The position numbers and the translations under genes are program-made. A stretch of 64,000 nt of DNA from DASZBX01 sp035943635 (GTDB lineage: Bacteria > Actinomycetota > Actinomycetes > Streptomycetales > Catenulisporaceae): the NCBI GenBank assembly GCA_035943635.1, contig DASZBX010000126.1:8784-72783 (forward strand). The letters run 5' to 3'. Below the pieces are notes generated by a model. The model was not told the DNA's origin. It made no database searches and saw nothing but the letters and a program-made list of their open reading frames with translations. Of this stretch, positions 44,168 through 52,908 are shown in pieces. The stretch's first letter is position 1. Each line of letters begins with the position of its first letter.

Positions 44168-45487
44168 TCAGCGAGCGAAGCGATCAAGCCGAAGGGTGGC
44201 AGTGGCCTTATGCGCAGCCATGCCTTCGAAATCGGAGATGGCTTCAACGTAGTTGGCAAGCAGCGGAGTGGCCTGCTTGGAGACGCGTTGAAAGGTGAGC
44301 GGCTTGAGAAAGCGTGAAACGGAAAGTCCGGCGGAGGAACGAGCCCCACCGGCGGTGGGAAGAACATGGTTGGTGCCGGTAATGCCCTTGTCGGAGTAGG
44401 CGACGGTGGACCACTGGCCGAGGAAGATGGAACCGTAGTTGGTGAGGCGCTGGTGATAGTAGTCGTCGTCGGCGGTGAGGATTTCTAGGTGTTCGGGGGC
44501 GAGCAGGTCCATGAGTTCTACGGCGGTCTCGCGGTTCTCGGCGAGATACACGGTGCCGTAGTCATACCAGGCGGGGCCGGCGATGTCGCGGGTGGCCAGG
44601 GCTGCGATCTGCTTGTCGGCCTGGGCGATGACGGCAAGACCTAGTTCGCGAGAGGTGGTGACCAGGGACGCGGGGGACTGCAGGCCGTGTTCGGCTTGGC
44701 CCAGGAGGTCCGCTGCGACAAGTTCCGGGTCGGCGGTTTCGTCGGCGATGACGGCGACCTCGGACGGGCCGGCCAGCAGGTCGATGCCGACCCGGCCGAA
44801 CAACTGTCGTTTGGCCTCCGTGACATATGCGTTGCCCGCGCCGACCAGGATGTCCACCGGCTGGTCGCCAAGCAGGCCGAACGTCATGGCGGCTAGCGCC
44901 TGGACGCCGCCGACCGCGAACGCCCGGTCGACGCCGGACAGGTATGCCGCGTACAGCACAGCCGGGTGCCCGGCGGTCGGGGACACGGGCGGCGTGGTGG
45001 CGACGACCGTGGGCACTCCGGCAGCCTTCGCAACGCCGACCGTCATGAACGCGCTGGCGAGGATCGGGAAGTTGCCGGCCGGCAGGTAGGCGCCGACGCG
45101 GGGGACCGGGATGTACTTCTGACCGGTGATCACGCCCGGGATGAGTTCGGTCTCGAAGTCGGTCAAGTGCGATCGCTGCGCCTCGGCGAAGCGACGGGTG
45201 CGTTCGGCTCCGGCGGCCAGTGCCTCGCGGAGGGCGGGGGAGAGCTCGTCGCCGGTTTTGGCCAAGTCCTCCTGGCTGATCTCGATGTCCTTACCTGCCC
45301 AGCCGTCCAATTCGGCGGAGTAACGCAGGACGGCGTCCATCCCGTTGTGCTCGATGTCGGTGAGCATCCGGGACACCGTGTCGATCACGGCGGGCAGCCG
45401 TTGTGCGGGTGTCCCGCCGATCTTCGGTTCCTTGAGGGTGGTGAAGGAGCCCTTGATGAATGCCTTGTCGGCGTCGCTGATGTTCAT
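44168..45487 (-). CDS. Histidinol-dehydrogenase-family oxidoreductase
   Basis: 439 aa. Family residues are in place: GPSEVAVIADE, the zinc ligands in LGQAEHGLQSPASLV (Gln, His), the catalytic Glu-His in LAPEHLEIL, and the late His in MAAHKATATLRL. It oxidises a primary alcohol to a carboxylate with two NAD. It stands alone, divergent from a LysR gene, and not with other his genes. It may therefore be a paralogue used in catabolism, such as the HpsN-type sulfopropanediol dehydrogenases, or a stray hisD. It shares a 71-bp gap with the LysR gene that holds a dyad. Confidence 0.85.
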   Translation of the reverse strand: MNISDADKAFIKGSFTTLKEPKIGGTPAQRLPAVIDTVSRMLTDIEHNGMDAVLRYSAELDGWAGKDIEISQEDLAKTGDELSPALREALAAGAERTRRFAEAQRSHLTDFETELIPGVITGQKYIPVPRVGAYLPAGNFPILASAFMTVGVAKAAGVPTVVATTPPVSPTAGHPAVLYAAYLSGVDRAFAVGGVQALAAMTFGLLGDQPVDILVGAGNAYVTEAKRQLFGRVGIDLLAGPSEVAVIADETADPELVAADLLGQAEHGLQSPASLVTTSRELGLAVIAQADKQIAALATRDIAGPAWYDYGTVYLAENRETAVELMDLLAPEHLEILTADDDYYHQRLTNYGSIFLGQWSTVAYSDKGITGTNHVLPTAGGARSSAGLSVSRFLKPLTFQRVSKQATPLLANYVEAISDFEGMAAHKATATLRLDRFAR

Positions 45488-45528
45488 GCGGAGACGGTAA
45501 GCCAGGCCGAAGCAAAGGACAACCCTGA

Positions 45529-45549
45529 CTATCCCAGTGTTTGCGATAG
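45529..45549. promoter_or_regulatory. Candidate LysR-type dyad
   Basis: CTATC and GATAG form 5-bp arms around an 11-bp centre in the 71-bp gap between the divergent dehydrogenase and LysR genes. The position 9 bp before the lysR start and about 42 bp before the dehydrogenase start suits repression of one and activation of the other. Not shown to bind. Confidence 0.5.
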
Positions 45550-45558
45550 GGTCACCTT

Positions 45559-46527
45559 ATGACTCTTGCTCAACTGAAGGCCTTCCTGGCCGCGTACGAG
45601 CTGGCCTCGTTCACCGCGGCGGCCGCGAAGCTGGACACCAGCCAGGCGTCGGTCTCCGAGCTGATCGCGCGGCTCGAAGAGGAGCTTGACCTGCGGCTGT
45701 TCACGCGCGGGCCGCGCCGGCTGGTGCCTACCAGCGCCGCTGCCGAATTGCGGATCCATGCGTTGGAGGCCGTCACCGCGGTGGACAACGGGATCGACGC
45801 GATGCGTTCGATGACCTCGCTGCAGGGCGGCGTGTGTACGTTCGGCGTGCTGCGCAACGCGGGCTATTACGATCTGGCTGACCTGGTGCAACGGTTCCAT
45901 CACCGTTATCCGAAGATCAAGATCCGGATGGTCGGGCTCAACTCGGCGCTGGTCGCGGCCTCGGTGGTGGACGGTGAGATCGAGGCGGCCTTGGTCGTGC
46001 TGCCAGTCGCGGACGAGGGGCTTGTGGTCCGGCCGCTGTTCCGGGATGAGGTGCTGTACGCGTCAACCACGCGCGACCCGGGCGCGGGGCCGGTCACTAT
46101 CGAGGAGATGGCAGCGGCAGATCTCGTGCTGTACGACGCACACTCCGGATGGCGCGACCCGACCCGGCGGCAGATTCTGGAACGTGCCCACCTGGCCGGG
46201 CTCAAGATCGAGCCGGCGATCGAAGTGGAGCACGTCGAGACGGCGTTGAACCTGGTCGCGACGGGCGCGGGCGACACGATGGTGAGCAAGTCGGTTATCC
46301 AGGGGGCTGGCTTCCCGGCGAACATCCGGGTCTTTCCGTTCGCCGAACCGCTCTACGACACGATCGCGCTGATCCAGCGTGAGGGCGCGCACCTGTCGCC
46401 CGCAACGCAGAAGATCGCCGAGCTTGCGGAGCGTACGCTGCTGGCGCGAGTCAGCAAGACGGGCGAGAACGGCGTGACGCCGTCCCTGAACGCGCGCCGC
46501 GCGAACTCGACGCGAGCAGATATGTGA
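45559..46527 (+). CDS. LysR-family transcriptional regulator
   Basis: 322 aa. The N-terminal helix-turn-helix reads LAQLKAFLAAYELASFTAAA, then TSQASVSELIARLEEELDLRLF, and the effector domain follows (IKIRMVGLNSALVAASVVDGEI, then ETALNLVATGAGDTMVSKSV). It is divergent from the histidinol-dehydrogenase-like gene and is its probable regulator, with a dyad in the shared gap. The C-terminal 25 residues (GENGVTPSLNARR, then ANSTRADM) are a polar tail beyond the usual domain end. Confidence 0.9.
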   Translation: MTLAQLKAFLAAYELASFTAAAAKLDTSQASVSELIARLEEELDLRLFTRGPRRLVPTSAAAELRIHALEAVTAVDNGIDAMRSMTSLQGGVCTFGVLRNAGYYDLADLVQRFHHRYPKIKIRMVGLNSALVAASVVDGEIEAALVVLPVADEGLVVRPLFRDEVLYASTTRDPGAGPVTIEEMAAADLVLYDAHSGWRDPTRRQILERAHLAGLKIEPAIEVEHVETALNLVATGAGDTMVSKSVIQGAGFPANIRVFPFAEPLYDTIALIQREGAHLSPATQKIAELAERTLLARVSKTGENGVTPSLNARRANSTRADM

Positions 46528-46914
46528 GCCGCGAGGCGAGCGGTAACGGCGAAGCTTAACGCGATCGGCACGGTGGTTAGCAGTGCGTCGCGAACATGAT
46601 CGGTATCGTGATGGTCGGTACGAACATGGCTTTGACCAGCACCATAACCGACATTACATTCAGCATCTGGAACTGAACCCCAACCCCGAAGCCCAGACAA
46701 ACCCCACCTGCCACAGGTATAACCGATGGAATCTGCTTGATTACCTCTGGTTGACCTTTGGCTGACGGGCCCTTAATGTCTGCCCAACCCTTCGTCCCGC
46801 TACGCCGCCGGCTCCTCGCCTGCGCTGCGGACCACGGGCGACATCAACCGGCCGCCGCGCAGCGAGGCGTCACTGGCCGCCCACCATGCACCGAGTTGAG
46901 ATAGAGGCTGAGAC
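46528..46914. other. Intergenic region with possible promoter
   Basis: No convincing gene. The middle (46580-46760) is unusually A/T-rich for this genome. A 60-codon frame at 46583-46765 would encode a His/Asn/Arg-rich peptide without ribosome site and is not believed. TTGACC (46751-46756) and TTAATG (46773-46778) with a 16-bp spacer form a fair vegetative promoter for the permease operon. Confidence 0.4.
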
Positions 46915-48474
46915 ATGTCTGCAAGCACAATCGGAGAAGAGCCGGCCACCGCCCCCGGCGGGCCGGGCGGACTGCGCCGCGAGCTGAAGGTCGCCGACGC
47001 GGCCGCGTTCTCGGTCGGGCTGATCGGGCCGGTCGGGGCGATGGCCCTGCTCGGGGTCGGCGCGGCGGGGCTGCTGGGACAGGGCGCCACCTGGGCCTTC
47101 GTCTTCGCGATCCTCGGCGTCTCGCTGGTCGGGTACGGATTCATCAAGCTCTCCCAGCACATCTCGCACACCGGTTCGGTGTACGCGCTGGTCGGCCGCA
47201 CGCTCGGACCGCGGGCCGGGTTCGTGGCCGGGTGCGCGCTGTTCACCGCGTACGCGACGATCGGCACCGGGTCCACGATCGAGATCGCACTGTTCTTCAA
47301 CAAGGTGCTCGGCCGGATCCATGTGATCGGGAACGGCTCGACCGAGTGGATCTGGACCGGCGTGGTCGCCCTGGCCGCGGTAGTCGCGCTCTCGCTGAGC
47401 GAGATCCGGGTGATCACCCGGGTGCTGCTGGTGTGCGAGCTGTTCGGCGCGGCGCTGGTCGTGGTGCTGAGCATCGTGATCCTGGTCCGGGTCGGTTCCG
47501 GGCACGCGCCGGGCGGGCAGACCCTGAGCTGGAACTTCCTGCGCCTGCCGTCCGGCAGCGGGTTCGGCACGATCGCGGGCGCCGCGGTGTTCGGGTTCCT
47601 GGCCTTCGCCGGTTTCGAGGGCGCGGCCGCGCTCGGCGAGGAGACGATGAACCCCAAGCGGGAGATCCCGCGGGCGCTGAAGATCACCGTGCTCGTGGTC
47701 GGCATCTTCTTCCTGCTCACCATCGTCGCCCAGGCCGTCGGCTACGGCACCGGGGCGGCGGGCGTGCAGGCCTTCGCCGGGGCTTCGGACCCGTACGGCG
47801 ACCTGGCCGGGCAGTACATCGGCACCGCGATGGGGGTTCTGCTGGACTTCGTGGCCAGCCTGAGCCTGTTCGCGATCACGATCGGCACGGTCAACGGCGC
47901 CTCCCGGGTCGGCTTCGCCCTGGTCCGGGACGCCGGGGTCAAGGGCCCGCTGGTCAAGCTGACCCGGCGCGGCGCCCCGATCGGGATGATCTCGCTGACC
48001 TGCTTCATGATCCTGTGCTTCGCGGTCGGCCAGCGGATCGCCGGCACCGGGGTCCTGGACGCGACCTTCTACTGGCTGACCATCGGTACCATCGCCCTGC
48101 TGGTCGCCTACGCGATGGCCACGATCGGTGCCTTCCGGTTCCTGTTCCTCGGCTCGCAGCCCAAGGCCCCGAGATGGCAGGCCGTCATCCCGGTTCTGGC
48201 GCTCGCCTTCGTCGTGTACACGATCTACAAGAACGTGGTCGGCGTGGAGGGACCGTACCGGGTCTTCCCGTACATCATCCTCGCGGTGCTGGTCGTGGCC
48301 AGTCTGACTGTGCTGGTTGTTCCAGGCCTGGCCGATCGGGTGCGGACGCAGATCGCCGACCCGGCTGCGGAGAGCGCGCCGGAGAGTGCTGCGGCGGTGG
48401 CGTACGTCTCGGACGGCGCCGCCTTGCAGTCGGGTGCGATCGCCGGGGACGCGGCCGCGGTGAACGTCGAGTGA
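46915..48474 (+). CDS. APC-superfamily amino acid/amine permease
   Basis: 519 aa with about 12 membrane helices. The N-terminal RELKVADAAAFSVGLIGPVG and the helix-6 region FGFLAFAGFEGAAALGEETMNPKREIPRA are typical of APC-family importers (the E(E)xxNPxRxIPRA motif). The C-terminal 45 residues are a Glu/Ala-rich cytosolic tail. It overlaps the following nitrilase-family gene by 4 bp (GTGA), so it probably imports the amine or amide that the hydrolase handles. Confidence 0.88.
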   Translation: MSASTIGEEPATAPGGPGGLRRELKVADAAAFSVGLIGPVGAMALLGVGAAGLLGQGATWAFVFAILGVSLVGYGFIKLSQHISHTGSVYALVGRTLGPRAGFVAGCALFTAYATIGTGSTIEIALFFNKVLGRIHVIGNGSTEWIWTGVVALAAVVALSLSEIRVITRVLLVCELFGAALVVVLSIVILVRVGSGHAPGGQTLSWNFLRLPSGSGFGTIAGAAVFGFLAFAGFEGAAALGEETMNPKREIPRALKITVLVVGIFFLLTIVAQAVGYGTGAAGVQAFAGASDPYGDLAGQYIGTAMGVLLDFVASLSLFAITIGTVNGASRVGFALVRDAGVKGPLVKLTRRGAPIGMISLTCFMILCFAVGQRIAGTGVLDATFYWLTIGTIALLVAYAMATIGAFRFLFLGSQPKAPRWQAVIPVLALAFVVYTIYKNVVGVEGPYRVFPYIILAVLVVASLTVLVVPGLADRVRTQIADPAAESAPESAAAVAYVSDGAALQSGAIAGDAAAVNVE

Positions 48475-49298
48475 CCAGGATCGTGTGCCGCCAGCTCGCA
48501 CCGCGGCTGACCGACCTGGCGGCCAACCACGGCCAGATCGTCCGGACCATCGCGGAGGCGACCGGGTCGGGCGCCGACATCCTGGTCCTGCCCGAGCTGG
48601 CCACCTCCGGGTACGTCTTCCAGACCGAGGCGGAGGTCGACTCCTGCGCGCTGTCGGCGACCGATCCGCTCCTCGGGCAGTGGGCGGAGGCGGTGCGGGG
48701 CGGGTCCGTGGTGGTCTGCGGCTTCGCCGAGCGCGGCGAGGACGGCCGGTTCTACAACAGCGCGGCCGTCGTGGACGCGACCGGTGTCCTGGCGGTCTAT
48801 CGCAAAGCGCACCTGTGGGACCGGGAGAAGCTGTTCTTCACCCCGGGCTCAGCGCCACCGCCCATCGTGCCGACGGTGTTCGGCCGGATCGGTGTGCTGA
48901 TCTGCTACGACCTCGAATTCCCGGAGTACACCCGGCAGGTCGCGCTCGGCGGCGCCGACCTGATCGCCGTCCCGACGAACTGGCCGTATGTGGAGCGGCC
49001 CGAGGGCGAACGCGCGCCCGAGGTCCTGATCGCCCAGGCCGCGGCGCGGGTGAACCGGCTCGGCATCGCCTGCTGCGACCGCAGCGGCACCGAGCGGGGC
49101 CAGAAGTGGACCGAGGGAACCTCGATCATCGACCAGGACGGCTGGCTGGTCGCGGCGGCCGGCAGCGGGCCCGAGGCGCGGGCCGACCTCGATCTGACCC
49201 TGGCCCGGGACAAGGTGATCTCGCCGCACAATCACCTGTTCGAGGACCGCAGGACGGACCTGTACCGGATGTCGGAGCCGACCGAAAACACCGTGTGA
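48471..49298 (+). CDS. Carbon-nitrogen hydrolase (nitrilase superfamily amidase)
   Basis: 275 aa from GTG 48471. The Glu-Lys-Cys triad of the superfamily is visible: LVLPELATSGYVF (Glu), VYRKAHLWDREK (Lys) and VLICYDLEFPEY (Cys). Members cleave amides or N-carbamoyl compounds; the text is closest to aliphatic-amidase or N-carbamoylputrescine-type enzymes, but the substrate cannot be fixed. It is coupled to the permease gene and followed by a strong hairpin terminator. Confidence 0.88.
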   Translation: MTRIVCRQLAPRLTDLAANHGQIVRTIAEATGSGADILVLPELATSGYVFQTEAEVDSCALSATDPLLGQWAEAVRGGSVVVCGFAERGEDGRFYNSAAVVDATGVLAVYRKAHLWDREKLFFTPGSAPPPIVPTVFGRIGVLICYDLEFPEYTRQVALGGADLIAVPTNWPYVERPEGERAPEVLIAQAAARVNRLGIACCDRSGTERGQKWTEGTSIIDQDGWLVAAAGSGPEARADLDLTLARDKVISPHNHLFEDRRTDLYRMSEPTENTV

Positions 49299-49382
49299 TC
49301 TTGCTTACGTTGTCCGAAAAAATGACATATCGCGGTCACTGTGACTCCTGCGTTATGGCTTCCCGGAATCGCCGCACCACGG

Positions 49383-49427
49383 ACTCCGGGGCGGGCGCCG
49401 CAGTCCTTGCGCCGCCCGCCCCGGAGT
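49383..49427. terminator. Hairpin terminator after the permease/hydrolase operon
   Basis: ACTCCGGGGCGGGCG (49383-49397) and its exact complement (49413-49427) form a perfect 15-bp stem with a 15-nt loop, followed by TCTTCT. It lies 84 bp past the hydrolase stop. The rest of 49299-49725 shows no gene. Confidence 0.65.
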
Positions 49428-49725
49428 TCTTCTGGTCAGGGGACGCCGCCGTCGGCGAGTTCGCGGGGAAAAGCCGGTGTGACCGGCGTGTCGAAAATCC
49501 GCCGAGCGGCCCTGCGGCCTTGTCCTGCGCCCCGCCCCGTTGCCGCGCCGAGCGCGGAAGTCCCCTGGTGAAACCTTGCATGCCCACCGAATTGTCACCG
49601 ACTGGTTGCCTGCGACAAATCGATGGGATCACTTCAAACGTGAAAACCCGTTCCCCGCAGTCCCGGCCGCCGCATCCAGGATGCGCCGACAGGGAAGGCT
49701 GAGTCCGGGTGGTCCAACGTCCGAG

Positions 49726-49929
49726 TTACGCGGGAACGATGTTCTCCGCCTGCGGGCCCTTCTGGCCCTGGGTGACGTCGAACGACACCTTCTGGCCTTC
49801 CTGGAGCTCGCGGTAACCCTGGGTGGCGATGTTCGAGTAGTGGGCGAAGACGTCGGCGCCGCCGCCGTCCTGCTCGATGAACCCGAAGCCCTTTTCGGCG
49901 TTGAACCACTTCACGGTACCGGTTGCCAT
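49726..49929 (-). CDS. Cold-shock-domain protein (CspA family)
   Basis: 67 aa, the standard size. RNP1 (KGFGFIEQD) and RNP2 (DVFAHYSNI) are present, and the protein starts MATGTVKWFNAEKGF as actinobacterial Csp proteins do. It binds single-stranded RNA or DNA and acts as an RNA chaperone. AAAGGAGA precedes the start. A short palindrome lies in the leader. It is divergent from the thaumatin-like gene. Confidence 0.95.
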   Translation of the reverse strand: MATGTVKWFNAEKGFGFIEQDGGGADVFAHYSNIATQGYRELQEGQKVSFDVTQGQKGPQAENIVPA

Positions 49930-50404
49930 ACGTATCTCCTTTGACGGGAAAGTCCCTGCGTAGACTCTACTAGGTCTGGCGCCCGGATAAATGCCGCAAC
50001 CCTGGGAGTTTTTCCGGATCGGGCCCGCCGGACGCCTTTTCGCGAGGTCGGAGCCGAATCGATATCTGCCCGGCAGGCGCGGCGATTCCGCCTGCGCCCT
50101 GGCGTGATCCGGCGCACGCCCACACGCGCGGGGGGCCCGGCCGGCCCGGCCGGAGGAGGCGGAAAGTTGCCGGGGCGGAGGAAAAAACTTTTTCCGAGAG
50201 ACCGTCGGGCGGCAGGTGCGGGTGGGCCGCCGGCCGTGGGCGGGGCCGCCCCGGGCCGACCGCCCCCCGGTACATTGACCCTCCGAAACTCCGGCGCGAG
50301 ATCCGCGCCCGTTTTCTGTTATCCGGCACCGCCGCGGCGGGTCTCCGGGTGAGGGTCCGGACCGACACAGGGGTCCGGGACCTTCGGGCGAACAGGAGAG
50401 AACC
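49930..50404. promoter_or_regulatory. Divergent leader region, csp / thaumatin-like gene
   Basis: 475 bp without a gene. The left part is the csp leader: GTAGACTCTAC at 49960-49970 is an 11-bp palindrome 31 bp before the csp start, either an operator or a leader hairpin near the transcription start. The right part is very GC-rich up to about 50270. The thaumatin-like start is preceded by AGGAGAG. Confidence 0.45.
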
Positions 50405-51415
50405 ATGGGACGTAGACGGCGCCGCGGGTCGAACGCGCGGTGGATCGGCGCGGCCGCCGTGGCCGCGATACTCGTCGCGGCAGTCCTCGTGCAGGTCACC
50501 CGCGGCGGCTCGGGCAACGCCGGCGCGACCGGCGCGACCGGCCCGGTGTCCGCGCTCGGCACGGCCTCGGCCTCGCCGTCGGTGGGCGCGTTCGCCTCGG
50601 TGAGCCCGTCGCTTGCCACGACGGCTGCGAACACGGCCCCGCCGACCCCGACGGCGACCGCGACGCCGAGTGCCACACCCACCCCGACCTCGAAGGCTTC
50701 GGCGACGCACGCCGCGGCCGCGCCGGCCGGGTACCGGACGATCACGATCGTCAACGCGGTGAACCAGACGATCTGGGCCGCGATCAACCAGAACGCCCAG
50801 TACCCGCTGCCGGTCTCCGGGTGGAGACTCGACCCCGGGCAGAGCGTGACGTTCGACGTCCCGCAGGCGTGGGGCGGGCGCGTGTGGGGCCGCACCGGGT
50901 GCAGCTTCAACAGCGTCGGGGTCGGGCACTGCCAGACCGGGGACTGCGGCAACGTGTTCCAGTGCAAGGGAACCGGCGCGACCCCGGCCACGCTCGCCGA
51001 ACTGACCCTGGACTCGTTCGACGGCCTGGACTTCTACGACGTGAGCATGGTCGACGGATCCAACCTCCCGATGTACATCAACACCACCCATCGCGCCGAC
51101 GCCGACCCGATCAGCGCGGACGGCTGCTATCAGGGCTCGTGCACGAGCGCGGTCAAGTGCCCCAGTGCGATGACGGTCGACGGCGGCGCGGCCTGCGAGA
51201 CGGCGTGCGCGGCGTTCGGCACCGACGACTACTGCTGCACCGGATCCTGGTCCGGGCGCACGAACTGCGACCCGGCCAAGTGGCCGACCGACTACGCGAA
51301 GATCGTGTGGAAGGACGCCGAACCGTACGCGTACTCCTACGCGTACGACGACTCCGCGACGATGGCCTGCAAGGGCGGCTGCAACTACAAGATCACCTTC
51401 GGGATCACGCCCTAG
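50405..51415 (+). CDS. Secreted or membrane-anchored thaumatin-like protein
   Basis: 336 aa from ATG 50405. A basic start and one hydrophobic helix (about 13-31) serve as signal or anchor. A Thr/Ser/Pro/Ala linker of about 75 residues follows. The C-terminal 230 residues are a thaumatin domain: ITIVNAVNQTIWAAI, GRTGCSFNSVG, CQTGDC, DFYDVSMVDG, about 16 cysteines for disulfides, and YAYDDSATMACKG near the end. Thaumatin proteins are common in plants and fungi (glucan binding or antifungal) and sparse in bacteria. A beta-glucan-binding or antifungal function is possible but not shown. Confidence 0.85.
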   Translation: MGRRRRRGSNARWIGAAAVAAILVAAVLVQVTRGGSGNAGATGATGPVSALGTASASPSVGAFASVSPSLATTAANTAPPTPTATATPSATPTPTSKASATHAAAAPAGYRTITIVNAVNQTIWAAINQNAQYPLPVSGWRLDPGQSVTFDVPQAWGGRVWGRTGCSFNSVGVGHCQTGDCGNVFQCKGTGATPATLAELTLDSFDGLDFYDVSMVDGSNLPMYINTTHRADADPISADGCYQGSCTSAVKCPSAMTVDGGAACETACAAFGTDDYCCTGSWSGRTNCDPAKWPTDYAKIVWKDAEPYAYSYAYDDSATMACKGGCNYKITFGITP

Positions 51416-51537
51416 CTGCGGGGAAAGCTCACTCGATCGTGGGGTTTGGGCCGGGTTCGCCGGACGGGGTCGGCGCGGGTTGCTGAGATGGCCCTGTCCG
51501 GCGAATTCCCGGCCGGACCTGCCGAAAGGACGGGGCG

Positions 51538-52101
51538 ATGGCGAGTGAGTTCCAGCGGTGCAAGGTGGCCAGCGTGTTCGACGCGATGGACGGCGACGCC
51601 CGCGGCTTCCTGATCGAGGGCGATTTCGAGGCGCTGGCCGAGCGGTGGACCACGCTGCGCGGGCTGGCGGCCGGGACCGAGCGGTACGAGCGGCTGCGGG
51701 CGGTCATGCTGGGCTGGTGGGCGTCGCTGAGCTCGGCCGCCCGGGACGGCGAGCGGGTCGCCCTGGACGACGTGCTGACCGTGGTCGACCTGCTGCCCGG
51801 GATGGCCGAGGCGGTGACCGCGACCGCGGACGCGATGTTCGAGGCGGTGGACGAGAACGCGGACGGGCGGATCTCCCGGACCGAGTACCGCCAGCTGATC
51901 GAGGCCTGGAACGGCCGGGTGACGGACACCGACGAGATCTTCGGCCTGCTCGACCTGGACGGCGACGGGCACGTCTCGCGGGCGGAGTTCCGGCAGCTGT
52001 GGACCCAGTTCTGGGCCGGGGACGACCCGCGGTCCCCGGGGACCTGGGTGTTCGGCCGGTTCCAGCTGCCGCACCAGCGCACGTCGCCGGCGGCCGGCTG
52101 A
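51538..52101 (+). CDS. EF-hand calcium-binding protein (calerythrin-like)
   Basis: 187 aa, cytosolic. Two canonical EF loops are clear: DENADGRISRTE and DLDGDGHVSRAE, with Asp/Asn/Gly/Glu at the right spacing. An N-terminal loop (DAMDGDARGFLIEGD) is degenerate, and a fourth lies around the DDVLTVVD region. This is the four-EF layout of actinobacterial calerythrin/calsymin-like proteins. It probably buffers or senses calcium. AAAGGACGGGGCG lies directly upstream of ATG 51538. Confidence 0.88.
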   Translation: MASEFQRCKVASVFDAMDGDARGFLIEGDFEALAERWTTLRGLAAGTERYERLRAVMLGWWASLSSAARDGERVALDDVLTVVDLLPGMAEAVTATADAMFEAVDENADGRISRTEYRQLIEAWNGRVTDTDEIFGLLDLDGDGHVSRAEFRQLWTQFWAGDDPRSPGTWVFGRFQLPHQRTSPAAG

Positions 52102-52250
52102 GCCGGTCCGCCGGGCGGACCGGCGGACCTGGGCCAAGAGAGTGGAATATCCGCCGGAGGGTTGCACGCCGGGGCGTCGCCGGAGAGTCTGCGGGTGGGA
52201 GAGACCTCTTCCGGGGGGTTCGACGGTGCACAGTAAGGCAGGAATATTTC

Positions 52251-52862
52251 ATGACCAGCAGTCGTCAGCTCTGCGCGCAGCGGGTGGCCTCGGCGCTGTC
52301 GGTGGCCGCCGTCGCGTTCGGGATCGCGGTGTCCCCGCTCTCCTCCGGCCCGGCCCGGGCGGACGACGCGTGTGCGTCCGCGGGCACGTTCTCCTGCCTG
52401 CGGATCACCAGCGCCGCGCCCGGGACCTCGGGCAGCGCGCTCGGCGTGTCGGACCGGGCGGACGAGGGCTCGTCGGTGGAGTTGGTGCCCGCCAACCAGC
52501 CGAGCACGTCCTGGCAGTTCACCGTGAATCAGGACTCGACACTGCAGATCCGCGATGTGGACACCGGCGGGTGCATCGACGTGTCGGCGACGAGTTCCGA
52601 CCTGGAGCAGGGGGAATGCGCGGGGCAGAGCAGCCAGGAGTGGTACGTGGAGCCGCTCGCCGCCGGTTCGGCGACATACCGGATCCGCCAGGCCGACACC
52701 GGCGAGTGCATGACCTTAGGGCAGCCTCCGACCGAGAGCCTCCTGCTGCCGATCAGGCCGCTGCGCGCGGTCGAAATCGACGAGTGCGGCACCGACGCCA
52801 CCCAGGAATGGAATATCGGGGCCGCTCTCGCTCTCGGACAAGTCGCGGGCCGCGGCGCCTGA
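52251..52862 (+). CDS. Secreted ricin-B-type lectin-like protein
   Basis: 203 aa from ATG 52251. The signal peptide ends near SGPARADD. The rest has beta-trefoil repeats with the (QxW)-type motifs SWQFTVNQ, SSQEWYVEP and TQEWNIGA, each after a GxC/GEC turn (DTGGCIDV, DTGECMTL). It should bind sugar on cell walls or polysaccharide outside the cell. It has no enzymatic domain, unlike many ricin-domain proteins of this group. Confidence 0.75.
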   Translation: MTSSRQLCAQRVASALSVAAVAFGIAVSPLSSGPARADDACASAGTFSCLRITSAAPGTSGSALGVSDRADEGSSVELVPANQPSTSWQFTVNQDSTLQIRDVDTGGCIDVSATSSDLEQGECAGQSSQEWYVEPLAAGSATYRIRQADTGECMTLGQPPTESLLLPIRPLRAVEIDECGTDATQEWNIGAALALGQVAGRGA

Positions 52863-52908
52863 GGGGTGCGGGCTTGCGGTTCGGGCGCGAGTCCAGGATT
52901 CTGCATGG

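Noticed and set aside
43155..44367. Several open frames inside the inverted-repeat block
   Set aside because: Both arms give frames in several phases, none has a ribosome site or a recognisable domain, and their text is a by-product of the repeat.
44168..45487. Part of a histidine biosynthesis operon
   Set aside because: No hisC, hisB or other his genes are adjacent; the divergent LysR gene suggests separate regulation.
46583..46765. His-rich 60-codon gene
   Set aside because: No ribosome site, low-complexity translation and location in an A/T-rich promoter region.
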